Origin: Anaerocolumna sp. | GTDB taxonomy: Bacteria > Bacillota > Clostridia > Lachnospirales > Lachnospiraceae | Length of the DNA stretch: 64,000 nucleotides | Direction: 5' to 3' | Assembly: GCA_029256725.1 (NCBI GenBank) | Contig: JAQSXJ010000002.1 | Span: 1-64,000, forward strand | Shown: positions 25,954-35,076 of the stretch, one piece after another | Layout: the number at the start of each line of letters is the position of its first letter | Numbering within the stretch: the stretch's first letter is position 1 | Notes under the pieces: generated by a model | The model's database searches: none | What the model saw: only the letters and a program-made list of their open reading frames with translations | Told to the model about the DNA's origin: nothing | Translations under genes and position numbers: made by a program

Positions 25954-26469
25954 TTATATCCTCCCTTCAAGGCTAAGCTTTAGTTTGTCTTTTGCCCGGG
26001 AAAGCCGGCTTTTGGCCGTACCCTCCGCTATTCCTAAAAGCTTCGCCGTCTCTGCAACAGACATATCCTGAAAATAAACACACAGCAGTACATCCTTATA
26101 TTTCTGAGGCAATTGTATTACTGCATCTCTAACCAACCTGTTCTCATCTTCCTGTTCCACTGCCACGAATTCATCCTTACCTGTCAGTGTATTCTCATGA
26201 ACTTCTGTAAATTGCATTACCTTTTGGTTCCATGCACTTTTCATATAGTCCTTGCACGTATTGATAGTTATACGGATTATCCATGTCTTTATATTGCTGT
26301 CTCCCTGGAAGGTGTGAAGCTTCTGGTTTACCTTGATGAATACATCCTGGAAAATATCTTCTGCCAGATGGCTATCCTTTACATACATATAAGCGGTTCG
26401 CAATACATCGTTACCGTATTTTCTTATCAAGGTTTCGATATCATGGACCTCTTCCTTTTCCTGGTACAT
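25954..26469 (-). CDS. ECF-type RNA polymerase sigma factor
   Basis: 171-residue group 4 sigma factor. Region 2 covers about 18-85 (DVLRTAYMYVKDSHLAEDIFQDVF, then TWIIRITINTCKDY) and region 4 about 115-165 (LPQKYKDVLLCVYFQDMSVAETAKLLGI, GTAKSRLSRAKDKL). It resembles the SigM/SigV/SigW class of envelope-stress sigma factors. ATG with GGGGGA upstream. A TATAAT-like box about 45 bases upstream suggests housekeeping transcription. First gene of a two-gene operon with its anti-sigma factor; the regulon is unknown. Confidence 0.92.
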   Translation of the reverse strand: MYQEKEEVHDIETLIRKYGNDVLRTAYMYVKDSHLAEDIFQDVFIKVNQKLHTFQGDSNIKTWIIRITINTCKDYMKSAWNQKVMQFTEVHENTLTGKDEFVAVEQEDENRLVRDAVIQLPQKYKDVLLCVYFQDMSVAETAKLLGIAEGTAKSRLSRAKDKLKLSLEGRI

Positions 26470-26603
26470 TTCAGTATCCCCCTAATATACGATTGAATAA
26501 ATACAGAACCATTATAGGTGATGGCTCCCCTGTCCAATCCCGACAGTCACCGTATACTATCAAAGATTAGACGAAATAACTCATATTTTGGTTCCATATT
26601 TTT

Positions 26604-27389
26604 TTATATTAATCCAAATTCTTTTAAACCATAATAAATTCCGTCTTCCTGAATGGTCAAAGTCTTATATCTGGCTGCTTCTAAAACTTGTGGATAGCTA
26701 TTTCCCATTGCAATGCCATACTCTACATATTGAAGCATTTCCAGGTCATTGGTGCTGTCGCCAAATGCGTAGGTATCTTTCCTGTCGGCCTTAAGGTAAT
26801 CTAAGAGCAGACGTATTCCGGTAGATTTATCATAACCTTTTGGTGTCATCTCAAAATTTCCATCTATATGCAGAGTAAAATGATATTCTTCTCTTAACTT
26901 TGTCTCTGCTTTTAAAAGACTGCCTTTAGCACCCGGTGCACAGGTAAATTTGTTTATGATATAATCCCCTTCTTGTATAGTACGTAACCTGTCTCCGGCA
27001 TATTTTTTTGCGAACTCTATTACTCTTTGGTATTCTTCTGCGTCATTCTCACCATCGATATAAATATTCTCCGGTCCTTCCAGAATATAATGAATTCCAG
27101 ATTCTTTCAGCAGCGCTATGGTAGAATCTCCGATTTCCGGTCCCATAATTTTATTATGAATTACTTTACCGCCGTACTCCACATAGGTTCCGGCTCCTGC
27201 AAGTACTCCGAGAAATCCCATATCAATCAAATAATCAGGTACCATAGCCTTTGTTCTTCCGGTACATATTACGGGTATATGTCCCTTTTCTAAAAGTTCC
27301 TTAATTGCCTGCTTTGTCAGATCGGTAACTCCTAATACAGAGTCATACAGTGTTCCGTCAATATCAAAAAATATAATTTTTTTGTTCAT
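26604..27389 (-). CDS. HAD-superfamily Cof-type phosphatase
   Basis: 261-residue HAD hydrolase of the Cof/IIB class that dephosphorylates small phosphorylated metabolites. Motif I FFDIDGTLYDS (about 6-16), motif II ICTGRT, a large C2-type cap (about 85-190), and motif III/IV AFGDSTNDLEML (about 205-216) are all present. Substrates in this class (sugar phosphates, FMN, PLP) cannot be told from sequence. Ribosome-binding site AGAGGT before ATG. It lies between the sigma operon and an ABC exporter pseudogene. Confidence 0.9.
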   Translation of the reverse strand: MNKKIIFFDIDGTLYDSVLGVTDLTKQAIKELLEKGHIPVICTGRTKAMVPDYLIDMGFLGVLAGAGTYVEYGGKVIHNKIMGPEIGDSTIALLKESGIHYILEGPENIYIDGENDAEEYQRVIEFAKKYAGDRLRTIQEGDYIINKFTCAPGAKGSLLKAETKLREEYHFTLHIDGNFEMTPKGYDKSTGIRLLLDYLKADRKDTYAFGDSTNDLEMLQYVEYGIAMGNSYPQVLEAARYKTLTIQEDGIYYGLKEFGLI

Positions 27390-27454
27390 AATTACCTCTT
27401 TCGTGAATATCCAGCTACGATTGGATTTTCTGCCATGGCGCTTCTGCTGCCAAT

Positions 27455-29122
27455 TTAAACTAGTGCCTGTTCTGTGTTCTGTGTCAAATTATAAAGTCCT
27501 GCGTAGATACCATTATTGTTTAACAGTTCATTATGGCTTCCGCGCTCTGCAATGCCGTCTTCTGTAAGTACGATAATATTTTCTGCATTACGGATAGTCG
27601 TAAGTCTATGAGCAATAACAAAGGTAGTTCTGTTCTTTGCTAATTTCTCCAAAGATTCCTGTACGATCTTCTCGCTCTCATTATCAAGAGCAGAAGTAGC
27701 TTCATCAAAAATCAGTACCGGAGGGTTCTTTAGGTGTTGTAACCATCAGGCAATTCCATAATAAACTCATGGGCATTGGCATTCTTAGCTGCTTCTATAA
27801 TTTCTTCATCCGTTGCTTCAAGCTTTCCGTAACGAATATTATCCATTACACTTCCTGCAAACAGATATACATCCTGCTGGACAATACCAATGTTTTTACG
27901 CAGAGAACGAAGTTTTATATCTTTGATATCCTTTCCGTCTAAGAGAATATCACCGTCAGCCGCTTCATAAAATCTTGGAATCAAACTGCATAGTGTAGTC
28001 TTTCCTACACCGGAAGGTCCTACAAGAGCAACATATTCACCTGCTCCTACCTTTAAATTTATATTATGAAATACATCTGACTTAGTATCATTATACTTAA
28101 AGGATATATTTTTAAATTCTATTTCACCCTTTACTTCTTTTAAGGCAATTGCATCCTTCTTATCTACGATATCCGGCTGAATCTCCATGATCTCCATAAA
28201 GCGGTCAAAGCCTGTGATACCGTTTTGGAACTGTTCTGTAAAGTTGATCAATAATGTTATTGATATAGAGTAAGAAGGTAAGCAGATCTGTTAAGGCAAT
28301 AACGTCCTTGGCTATAAAAACTGCTCCACCAACAATTACAGCTATATTAATAAATGTAGTAAATATTCCAAGGCCGGAATGGAAGGTTGCCATCTGCCAG
28401 TAGCTGTTTCTTTTACTTTCAACAAATCTTCTGTTTCCGTCATGGAATTTATCGATTTCCTGCTTCTCATTTGCAAAGGATTTTACTACACGGATACCGG
28501 ATAGATTATCTTCTATCTGTGCATTGATTTCTGAAATTCTATCCCTGTTTCTTCGAAAGGCACTATTCATGCGATTCTTCATGTGGTATGCAAATATAAA
28601 CATTATAGGTATAAATGCAAATACGATAAGTGTTATGGGAAGATTGATATTTACAAGAATAACAAAGGCACCTACGAATTTTATGATGGAGATTACAATA
28701 TCCTCCGGGCCATGGTGGCATAATTCCGTTATATCAAACAGGTCATTGGTTATTCTGGTCATCAGCTGTCCGGTCTTCTGGTTATCATAAAAGTTAAAGG
28801 ATAATTTCTGATAATGTTCAAAGATATCATTTCTCATATCATATTCCATCTTTGCACCCATGATATGTCCCTGGTAAGAGATATAAAAATTTGCGATAAA
28901 CTCAAGTATCGCAAGACCAATCATAAGAAACGCCAGCTTTATGATAGTAGCAAATACATCTGATATCTCGTATTTTCCTAACAGGTCATTGGTTATGTAG
29001 CGGACGATCAGGGGGTAGACTAAAGATATGGCTGCTGCTAAAAGTGCAAAGAACATATCCGAAAAGAATAGTCTCTTATAGGGTTTGTAATAAGATAAGA
29101 ATTTTTTAAATCGGGAATTCAT
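27455..29122 (-). pseudogene. ABC exporter (MsbA-type), disrupted by two deletions
   Basis: Remnant of a membrane-ABC fusion exporter of about 580 residues, split into three frames. Frame 1 (29122 to about 28240) encodes the six-helix membrane domain and breaks after LLYINNIID. Frame 2 (about 28245-27730) resumes at INFTEQFQNG and carries Walker A GPSGVGKTT and the Q-loop, ending after LPDGYNT. Frame 3 (about 27727-27455) resumes at LKNPPVLIFDEATSALD, the Walker B/D-loop. Compared with the family, about 14 bases are missing at the first junction. At the second junction about 70 bases are missing, removing the whole LSGGQ signature, so the ATPase cannot work. The start MNSRFKKFLSYYKPY is intact with AAAGG upstream. 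The real protein function was probably multidrug or lipid export. Confidence 0.9.
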
Positions 29123-29209
29123 TTTTGTACCTGTGCCTTTCCTTTTACACAACTCATTATTTAAGCTATTATAACTCATTATACATGAAGTATGTTTTTT
29201 TTGAAAATC

Positions 29210-29450
29210 ATTTTGCTCTTTTATAATGTTTTGCTTTTTATAATGTTTTGTTTTTTATAAAGTTTGCTTTTTATAGAGTTTTACTTTTTGTATAGTTTTA
29301 CTTTTTATAGAGTTTAGCTTTTTATAGAGTTTAGCTTTTTATAGAGTTTAGCTTTTTATAGAGTCTAGCTTCTTATAGGATTTTGCTTCTTATAACGTTT
29401 TGCTGCTTCTAGAGTTTTGCTGCTTCTTATATAGTTTTGCTTTTATAATT
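29210..29450. repeat. 17-bp degenerate tandem repeat
   Basis: About 13 units around AGCTTTTTATAGAGTTT, best preserved at 29300-29375 and decayed towards both ends (TAGCTTCTTATAGGATTT, TTGCTGCTTCTAGAGTT). It lies upstream of the ABC pseudogene and downstream of pfkA. Confidence 0.85.
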
Positions 29451-29715
29451 TCCAGTGAATATATAATCGGAATTATGTTTCTTTCTTCCAGTATGAAAAT
29501 TCCATGTATTCAAACTTTTTAAATCCCCTGATGGCAGAAAAATCTAATTCAAACTATATGCTTAGATTATAACCTCAGAATTAATTTCTCTATAACACTT
29601 ATTTACAGAAAAAAGTCTGCCATGGCAGACTTAGTTAATATAAGTTGAACCAGTACAGCCTTGCACAGATTTCGCTTAGTGCTGAACCAGTAATATTGTT
29701 CAGCTTATACACATG
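29451..29715. other. Intergenic remainder before pfkA terminator
   Basis: AT-rich stretch with no supported ORF; an AAAAGTCTGCCATGGCAGACTTA hairpin (split as AGTCTGCC/GGCAGACT, about 29613-29632) is present. Confidence 0.5.
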
Positions 29716-29778
29716 GAAAAGCCTGACCTCTGGTAACACTTTGGGTTTTATCGCAAGTGTAAGATTGGTCAGGCTTGT
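29716..29778 (-). terminator. pfkA terminator
   Basis: Minus-strand AAGCCTGACC (29776-29767) pairs perfectly with GGTCAGGCTT (29728-29719), with inner ACACTT/AAGTGT pairing, followed by TTTCC. It lies 17 bases past the pfkA stop codon. Confidence 0.8.
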
Positions 29779-29795
29779 TTCTGCCTTAAACAGGA

Positions 29796-30770
29796 TTATT
29801 GAGATAATTTTTGAGCCATATCATACATATACTGGTCAACATCCTTTGTCATAGCAAGTGCTTCCTCAATATCGTAATTTACGTATTGTCCGTTTCTGTA
29901 TCCAACTACACGGTTAGTTGCACCCTGACAGAGAAGATCAACTGCGATAGAGCCCATAGTAGATGCATATACCCTGTCCATACAGGTAGGGCTTCCGCCT
30001 CTTTGTATATGTCCGATGATAGTTGCTCTTGTCTCTATTCCAGTAGCAGCTTCGATTCTTTTTGCCATACCGTAAGAATCGCCGATTCCTTCAGCATTAA
30101 CAATAATATGATGCTTCTTGCCTGCCTGCTTCCTATGAATGATATTATCTATAATATGCTGTTCGTTGTGATCATATCTCTCGGTTATAAGGATATCCTC
30201 TGCTCCGTTTGCGATACCGCACCATAAAGCGATATAACCTGCATTTCTTCCCATAACTTCAATAATGCTGCATCTTTCATGGGATGTGGATGTATCCCTA
30301 ACCTTATCAATTGCTTCCATTGCTGTATTAACAGCTGTATCAAATCCAATGGTGTAATCTGTACATGCAATGTCAAGATCTATTGTTCCGGGAAGTCCGA
30401 TGGTATTGATACCTCTTGCGGCAAGCTTGCCAGCACCCTGAAACGATCCGTCTCCACCAATTACAACAACTCCGTCGATGCCATGTTTTCTACAGATCTC
30501 TGCACCTTTATCCTGACCTTCAGAAGTCATGAACTCCTTACTTCTGGCAGTATAAAGAACAGTACCTCCGCGCTGAATGATATCAGATACACTTCTTCCG
30601 TCCATATCTATAATATCTTCTTCTAATAAACCGCTGAAACCTCTGCGAATTCCTTTAACATTTAATCCATTTACCAATGCAGTTCTGACTACAGCTCTGA
30701 TAGCTGCGTTCATTCCGGGGGCATCACCACCACTTGTCAGTATACCTATTGTTTTAATTTCTTTTGCCAT
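29796..30770 (-). CDS. pfkA: ATP-dependent 6-phosphofructokinase
   Basis: 324-residue PfkA, the committed step of glycolysis (fructose 6-phosphate to fructose 1,6-bisphosphate). Motifs in order: ATP loop TSGGDAPGMNAAIRA (about 9-23), FSGLLE, TARSKEF, GGDGSFQGA (about 100), the catalytic PGTIDLDIACTDYTIGFDTA (about 122-141), EVMGRNAGYIAL (about 158), and a C-terminal RGGSPTCMDR. ATP rather than PPi use is supported by the GGDGS. The start is ATG 30770 with GGAGG 8 bases upstream; an in-frame start at 30785 overlaps the ribosome-binding site. It follows dnaE by 36 bases and is likely cotranscribed with it, a common pairing in clostridia. Confidence 0.97.
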   Translation of the reverse strand: MAKEIKTIGILTSGGDAPGMNAAIRAVVRTALVNGLNVKGIRRGFSGLLEEDIIDMDGRSVSDIIQRGGTVLYTARSKEFMTSEGQDKGAEICRKHGIDGVVVIGGDGSFQGAGKLAARGINTIGLPGTIDLDIACTDYTIGFDTAVNTAMEAIDKVRDTSTSHERCSIIEVMGRNAGYIALWCGIANGAEDILITERYDHNEQHIIDNIIHRKQAGKKHHIIVNAEGIGDSYGMAKRIEAATGIETRATIIGHIQRGGSPTCMDRVYASTMGSIAVDLLCQGATNRVVGYRNGQYVNYDIEEALAMTKDVDQYMYDMAQKLSQ

Positions 30771-30806
30771 ATCGTTCACCTCCAAGAAACTTCAATCGCT
30801 CTTATT

Positions 30807-33800
30807 TTAACCCTTTTTTCTTGCTTTTTCAATACTCATTTCTACTACTTTAACATTGGGTTCTCCGTAGATTTCCCGCAATTTTGTAAGTAACACATTT
30901 TCTGCCTTAATACTTTTTGATTTCGGTAACTGTTTTATTGCTTTTTCACATTCCAGATAAATCTTCACTTGATCGTTACCATCATATTGACTTAAAATCT
31001 CATACAGACTTTGTTCATCTTGTACAAAACTTTCTTTATCTTTATACTTAATCCAGATTTCCTTTGGGTTTTGATCAAAAGGGATTACCTCCTGGCAGAT
31101 TATCTTTGCCGCTTTCTCTTCTTCTACGGTAATTTTACCTTTTACAAGGATCTTACTGTCTTCTGCCAAGATGCCTTTGTACTTCTCATAATCCTTGGGA
31201 AACAGAATCACTTCCACTGCTCCTGCCATATCCTCCAGGGTTATGAAAGCCATCATGGAATTATTTCTGGTGGTTTTTACGGTCTTGACAGATATGATAC
31301 CACCTACCACTGCCATCTCACCATCATTTACTTTGGTCTCTCCCGTTTCCTCATCCAGGGCAAAGTCTAAGGTATTATGGGTGACGTTCTTCTTAAGAAG
31401 TTCTTCATAGCTTTCCAGCGGATGACCACTTACGTAGATCCCCATAACCTCTTTCTCCAAGGCAAGCAGCTGCTCCTTTGAGTATTCACCAATATCAGGA
31501 TAGCTAATCTCCATTTCCTGTTTATCCTCTTCATTAGCAAAATCAAAGAGGCTTAACTGTCCGGTTAAATTCCTCTTCTTATTCTGGGCTACTTCATCCA
31601 GAATCTGTACATACATCATCATCTGCTGCTTCCTGGTTCCGGATAGACTGTCAAATGCACCGGATTTGATAAAACTTTCTACTGTCCTTTTATTTACTTC
31701 TTTACCAGACAGTCTTTCTGCAAAGTCTTTTAAGGAGTTAAAAGGGCCGTCCTGCTCCCTTATCTTAACCACACTGTCAATAACCGGTCTTCCAAGACCC
31801 TTTATGGCAGATAGTCCATATCTTATGGAACCATCAGATACGGAGAAAGCAGCATCTCCTTCGTTTATGTCAGGAGGAAGTATCTTTATTCCCATCTGTC
31901 TGCAAGTAAATATATATTCAGATACCTTTCCGGCATTGTCCATAACTGAGGTTAATAATGCGGCCATGAATTCCACCGGGTAATAACATTTAAGGTAAGC
32001 GGTCTGATAAGATACTACCGCATAGGCTGCTGCATGGGACTTATTAAAGGCGTATTTGGCGAAGTCAGTCATTTCATCAAAGATATGATTTGCTACATCT
32101 TCCGCAATTCCATTACTGATGCAGCCTGGTACGCCCTCTTCTTCATTACCGTAGACAAAGTTCTTTCTTTCCTTCTCCATTACCGATGCTTTTTTCTTTG
32201 ACATAGCTCGGCGTACCAAATCGCTTCGTCCAAAACTATAGCCTGCCAGCTCACGTACAATCTGCATTACCTGCTCCTGGTATACGATACAGCCATAGGT
32301 GGGCGAAAGAATGGATTCTAACTGGGAGCATTCATAGGAGATATTCCCCTCATTATTCTTTCCTTTAATGTATTTGGGGATGAAATCCATAGGTCCCGGA
32401 CGGTAGAGGGAAATACCGGCTATGATATCTTCCATATTTCTTGGTTTCAGTTCCTTCATGAAACTCTTCATACCCGAACTTTCCAACTGGAATACTCCAT
32501 CCGTCTTACCGGAAGCAATCATGGCATAAACAGCAGCATCATCATAATCTACTTTTTCAATATCCAGAATATTGTCAGCTTTACGTTTTTTGTTAATAAG
32601 TCTGACTGCATTCTGTATTACTGTAAGGGTACGAAGACCCAGGAAATCCATCTTTAACAGTCCCAACTCCTCCAGGGTAGTCATGGTAAACTGTGTAGTT
32701 ACGGATTCATCAGAAGCTCTGGAAACCGGAACATATTCAACTACCGGAGCTTTACTGATTACGACTCCTGCTGCATGCATAGAGGTATGCCTTGGAAGTC
32801 CTTCCAAACGCAATGACATATCAAGGAGATATCTGATTTCATCATCTGAATCATATAAGTTCTTAAGCTCTCTATTGATTTCCAGCGCTCTGCCTATGGT
32901 TATCCCAAGCTCCATGGGAATCATTTTGGCAACTGTATCTACTCTGGCATAGCCTAAATCCATAGCACGTCCAACATCACGAATTACCGCTCTGGCTGCC
33001 ATGGTTCCAAAGGTAACAATCTGTACTACCCGGTCTTTCCCGTATTTTCTAACAACATAGTCGATTACCTCCTGCCTGCGCTCATAGCAGAAGTCAATAT
33101 CGATATCAGGCATGGTTAGCCTTTCAGGATTTAAAAAACGCTCAAAGAGGAGGCTGTACTTGATAGGATCGATATTCGTTATTCCAAGGGAATAGGACAC
33201 AATACTACCGGCGGCACTTCCTCTGCCGGGTCCTACACTAATATCATTATCTCTGGCATACTTGATAAAGTCTCCAACGATAAGGAAGTAATCTACAAAA
33301 CCCATGTTTTCAATGGTGTTTATTTCATAATTCAATCTTTCAAGAAGTTCTTCATAATTGGTTGGATATCGCTCCACTAATCCTTCAAAACATAGCTTCT
33401 TCAAATATTCCAGAGCAGTATAGCCTGCCGGAACATCGAATTTAGGCAGCTTATATTCTCCGAATTCTATCGTTACATTACATCGTTGCCCGATTTTATA
33501 AGTGTTCTCAAGCGCTTCTAATGCATAAGGAAAAAGGTGCTTCATCTCCTCCTCAGATTTGATAAAGTATTGTCCGCCTTCGTATCTCATACGGTTATCA
33601 TCGGATACTTTCTTCTGTGTCTGAATACACAGGAGGATATCATGTGCCTGCGCATCACTTTCCATGGTGTAGTGAACATCATTCGTGGCAACAAGAGGTA
33701 TCCCTAATTCCTTGCTCATACGCAGCAATCCCTGATTTACATCCGCCTGCTCGGTTATTCCATGGTCCTGCAGCTCTAAAAAGAAGTTTCCTTCGCCAAA

Positions 33801-34295
33801 GATCTCCTGATAATTAAGAGCTGCTCTCTTTCCTTCTTCATAAAACCCTTTACGGATATAGTTAGCCACTTCACCTGCCAGACAGGCACTAAGGGCAATA
33901 AGACCTTCACTGTGCTGTTTTAATATCTCATGATCTACTCTGGGTCTGTAATAAAAACCCTCCAAAAAACCGGTAGATACTATTTTCATAAGATTCTGGT
34001 AACCTATATTATTTTCTGCCAGCAGGATCAAATGATAATATCTTTCATCAGAAGCGCCTGCTTCCCTGTCTAAGCGGGAACCGGGCGCTACATAGACTTC
34101 ACAACCAATAATCGGTTTAATTCCTTCCGCCTGGCAGGCTTTATAGAAATCAATGACCCCGTACATAACTCCGTGGTCTGTAATTGCCATACTGTCCATG
34201 CCCAGTTCCTTCACTCTGGCAACCATTTCTTTTATCTTGCCCGAGCCATCCAGCAGACTGTATTCTGTATGTAAATGTAAATGGGTAAAACTCAT
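30807..34295 (-). CDS. dnaE: DNA polymerase III alpha subunit
   Basis: 1162-residue replicative polymerase of the DnaE type (C-family). The N-terminal PHP domain opens FTHLHLHTEYSLLDGSGK. The catalytic palm contains PDIDIDFCYERR (about 396-407) and GPGRGSAAGSIVSY. Further motifs are GMKSFMKELKPRNMEDIIAG, YQEQVMQI and the helix-hairpin-helix region. An OB-fold (about 985-1060, AVVGGIISVKTVKTTRNNSMMAF) precedes the end. Gram-positive bacteria usually also carry PolC; DnaE here may extend RNA primers on both strands. The beta-clamp motif was not identified with confidence. Cotranscribed with pfkA downstream. ATG with GAAGGG upstream. Confidence 0.96.
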   Translation of the reverse strand: MSFTHLHLHTEYSLLDGSGKIKEMVARVKELGMDSMAITDHGVMYGVIDFYKACQAEGIKPIIGCEVYVAPGSRLDREAGASDERYYHLILLAENNIGYQNLMKIVSTGFLEGFYYRPRVDHEILKQHSEGLIALSACLAGEVANYIRKGFYEEGKRAALNYQEIFGEGNFFLELQDHGITEQADVNQGLLRMSKELGIPLVATNDVHYTMESDAQAHDILLCIQTQKKVSDDNRMRYEGGQYFIKSEEEMKHLFPYALEALENTYKIGQRCNVTIEFGEYKLPKFDVPAGYTALEYLKKLCFEGLVERYPTNYEELLERLNYEINTIENMGFVDYFLIVGDFIKYARDNDISVGPGRGSAAGSIVSYSLGITNIDPIKYSLLFERFLNPERLTMPDIDIDFCYERRQEVIDYVVRKYGKDRVVQIVTFGTMAARAVIRDVGRAMDLGYARVDTVAKMIPMELGITIGRALEINRELKNLYDSDDEIRYLLDMSLRLEGLPRHTSMHAAGVVISKAPVVEYVPVSRASDESVTTQFTMTTLEELGLLKMDFLGLRTLTVIQNAVRLINKKRKADNILDIEKVDYDDAAVYAMIASGKTDGVFQLESSGMKSFMKELKPRNMEDIIAGISLYRPGPMDFIPKYIKGKNNEGNISYECSQLESILSPTYGCIVYQEQVMQIVRELAGYSFGRSDLVRRAMSKKKASVMEKERKNFVYGNEEEGVPGCISNGIAEDVANHIFDEMTDFAKYAFNKSHAAAYAVVSYQTAYLKCYYPVEFMAALLTSVMDNAGKVSEYIFTCRQMGIKILPPDINEGDAAFSVSDGSIRYGLSAIKGLGRPVIDSVVKIREQDGPFNSLKDFAERLSGKEVNKRTVESFIKSGAFDSLSGTRKQQMMMYVQILDEVAQNKKRNLTGQLSLFDFANEEDKQEMEISYPDIGEYSKEQLLALEKEVMGIYVSGHPLESYEELLKKNVTHNTLDFALDEETGETKVNDGEMAVVGGIISVKTVKTTRNNSMMAFITLEDMAGAVEVILFPKDYEKYKGILAEDSKILVKGKITVEEEKAAKIICQEVIPFDQNPKEIWIKYKDKESFVQDEQSLYEILSQYDGNDQVKIYLECEKAIKQLPKSKSIKAENVLLTKLREIYGEPNVKVVEMSIEKARKKG

Positions 34296-34870
34296 ATATA
34301 CCCTTCCCTTCTATAACCTGTACAATAACACCCATGCAGATCGTAAACTTCTTTGCGATACTGCCTCGAAAAAGAAATGTGAATGTTTTTTATTTCACAC
34401 TAAATCGTTAATTATTGACGTTAAAACACATAACTCAAAGTATCAGTTTCTTACTTCATCATATATCATAACATATTTTGCTGCAATTGCATACCAATAC
34501 ACTTGCCGCCTACAAGCAGCCTGACTCCAAGTACTATAGGTAACGCATTTAATTCTATTATTATATAATAAATCAATCACAATTACCAGAATTAGATGGC
34601 CAGTTTAGTATTATGGAATTAAGTACCAGTACTATCAGTAAATAAGTAAAAAAATGAAGAAAGAAAGACATTGACTAGCACAAGCATAATAATAGCATTT
34701 ACTGGAATACGTACACTACCTTATCAAATTAGTCCAATTCACGAGACAAATCATAAGATATCACAACGAGGTATGCCAGGACAGAGAAAAGACAGATATT
34801 CGTTTATGATAATTTAAAACCCAATAAGTTTGCTATAAATACTGTATGTATATTTATAATGCTAAAAGAA
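34296..34870. other. Intergenic region upstream of dnaE
   Basis: About 575 AT-rich bases holding the dnaE promoter region and ending at a tandem array. No convincing promoter boxes, hairpins or ORFs were found. Confidence 0.45.
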
Positions 34871-34967
34871 AAGGTATGCAAATCAAAAAGACAAGTATGC
34901 AAATCAAAAAGACAAGTATGCAAACCCAAAAGACAAGTATGCAAACCAAAAAGACAAGTATGCAAAC
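34871..34967. repeat. 21-bp tandem repeat, 5 copies
   Basis: Unit GTATGCAAATCAAAAAGACAA starts at 34874, 34895, 34916, 34937 and 34958 (exact 21-base phase; some copies read GCAAACC). Because 21 is a multiple of 3, a plus-strand frame gives a seven-residue repeat (KKTSMQI), but there is no ribosome-binding site and the frame runs into a terminator. Confidence 0.9.
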
Positions 34968-34975
34968 AATAGTTG

Positions 34976-35007
34976 CAAAAATTCAGGCTGGGTATATGCC
35001 CAGCCTG
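34976..35007 (-). terminator. Terminator after the deacetylase gene
   Basis: CAGGCTGGG (34984-34992) and CCCAGCCTG (34999-35007) form a perfect 9-bp stem with a 6-base loop, followed on the minus strand by AATTTTTGC. Confidence 0.85.
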
Positions 35008-35076
35008 TTTGATATGCTCAAAGATATTATATATTTTCATTATTATTTTCTAGTAGCCAATATTAGCAGGCTTCTT

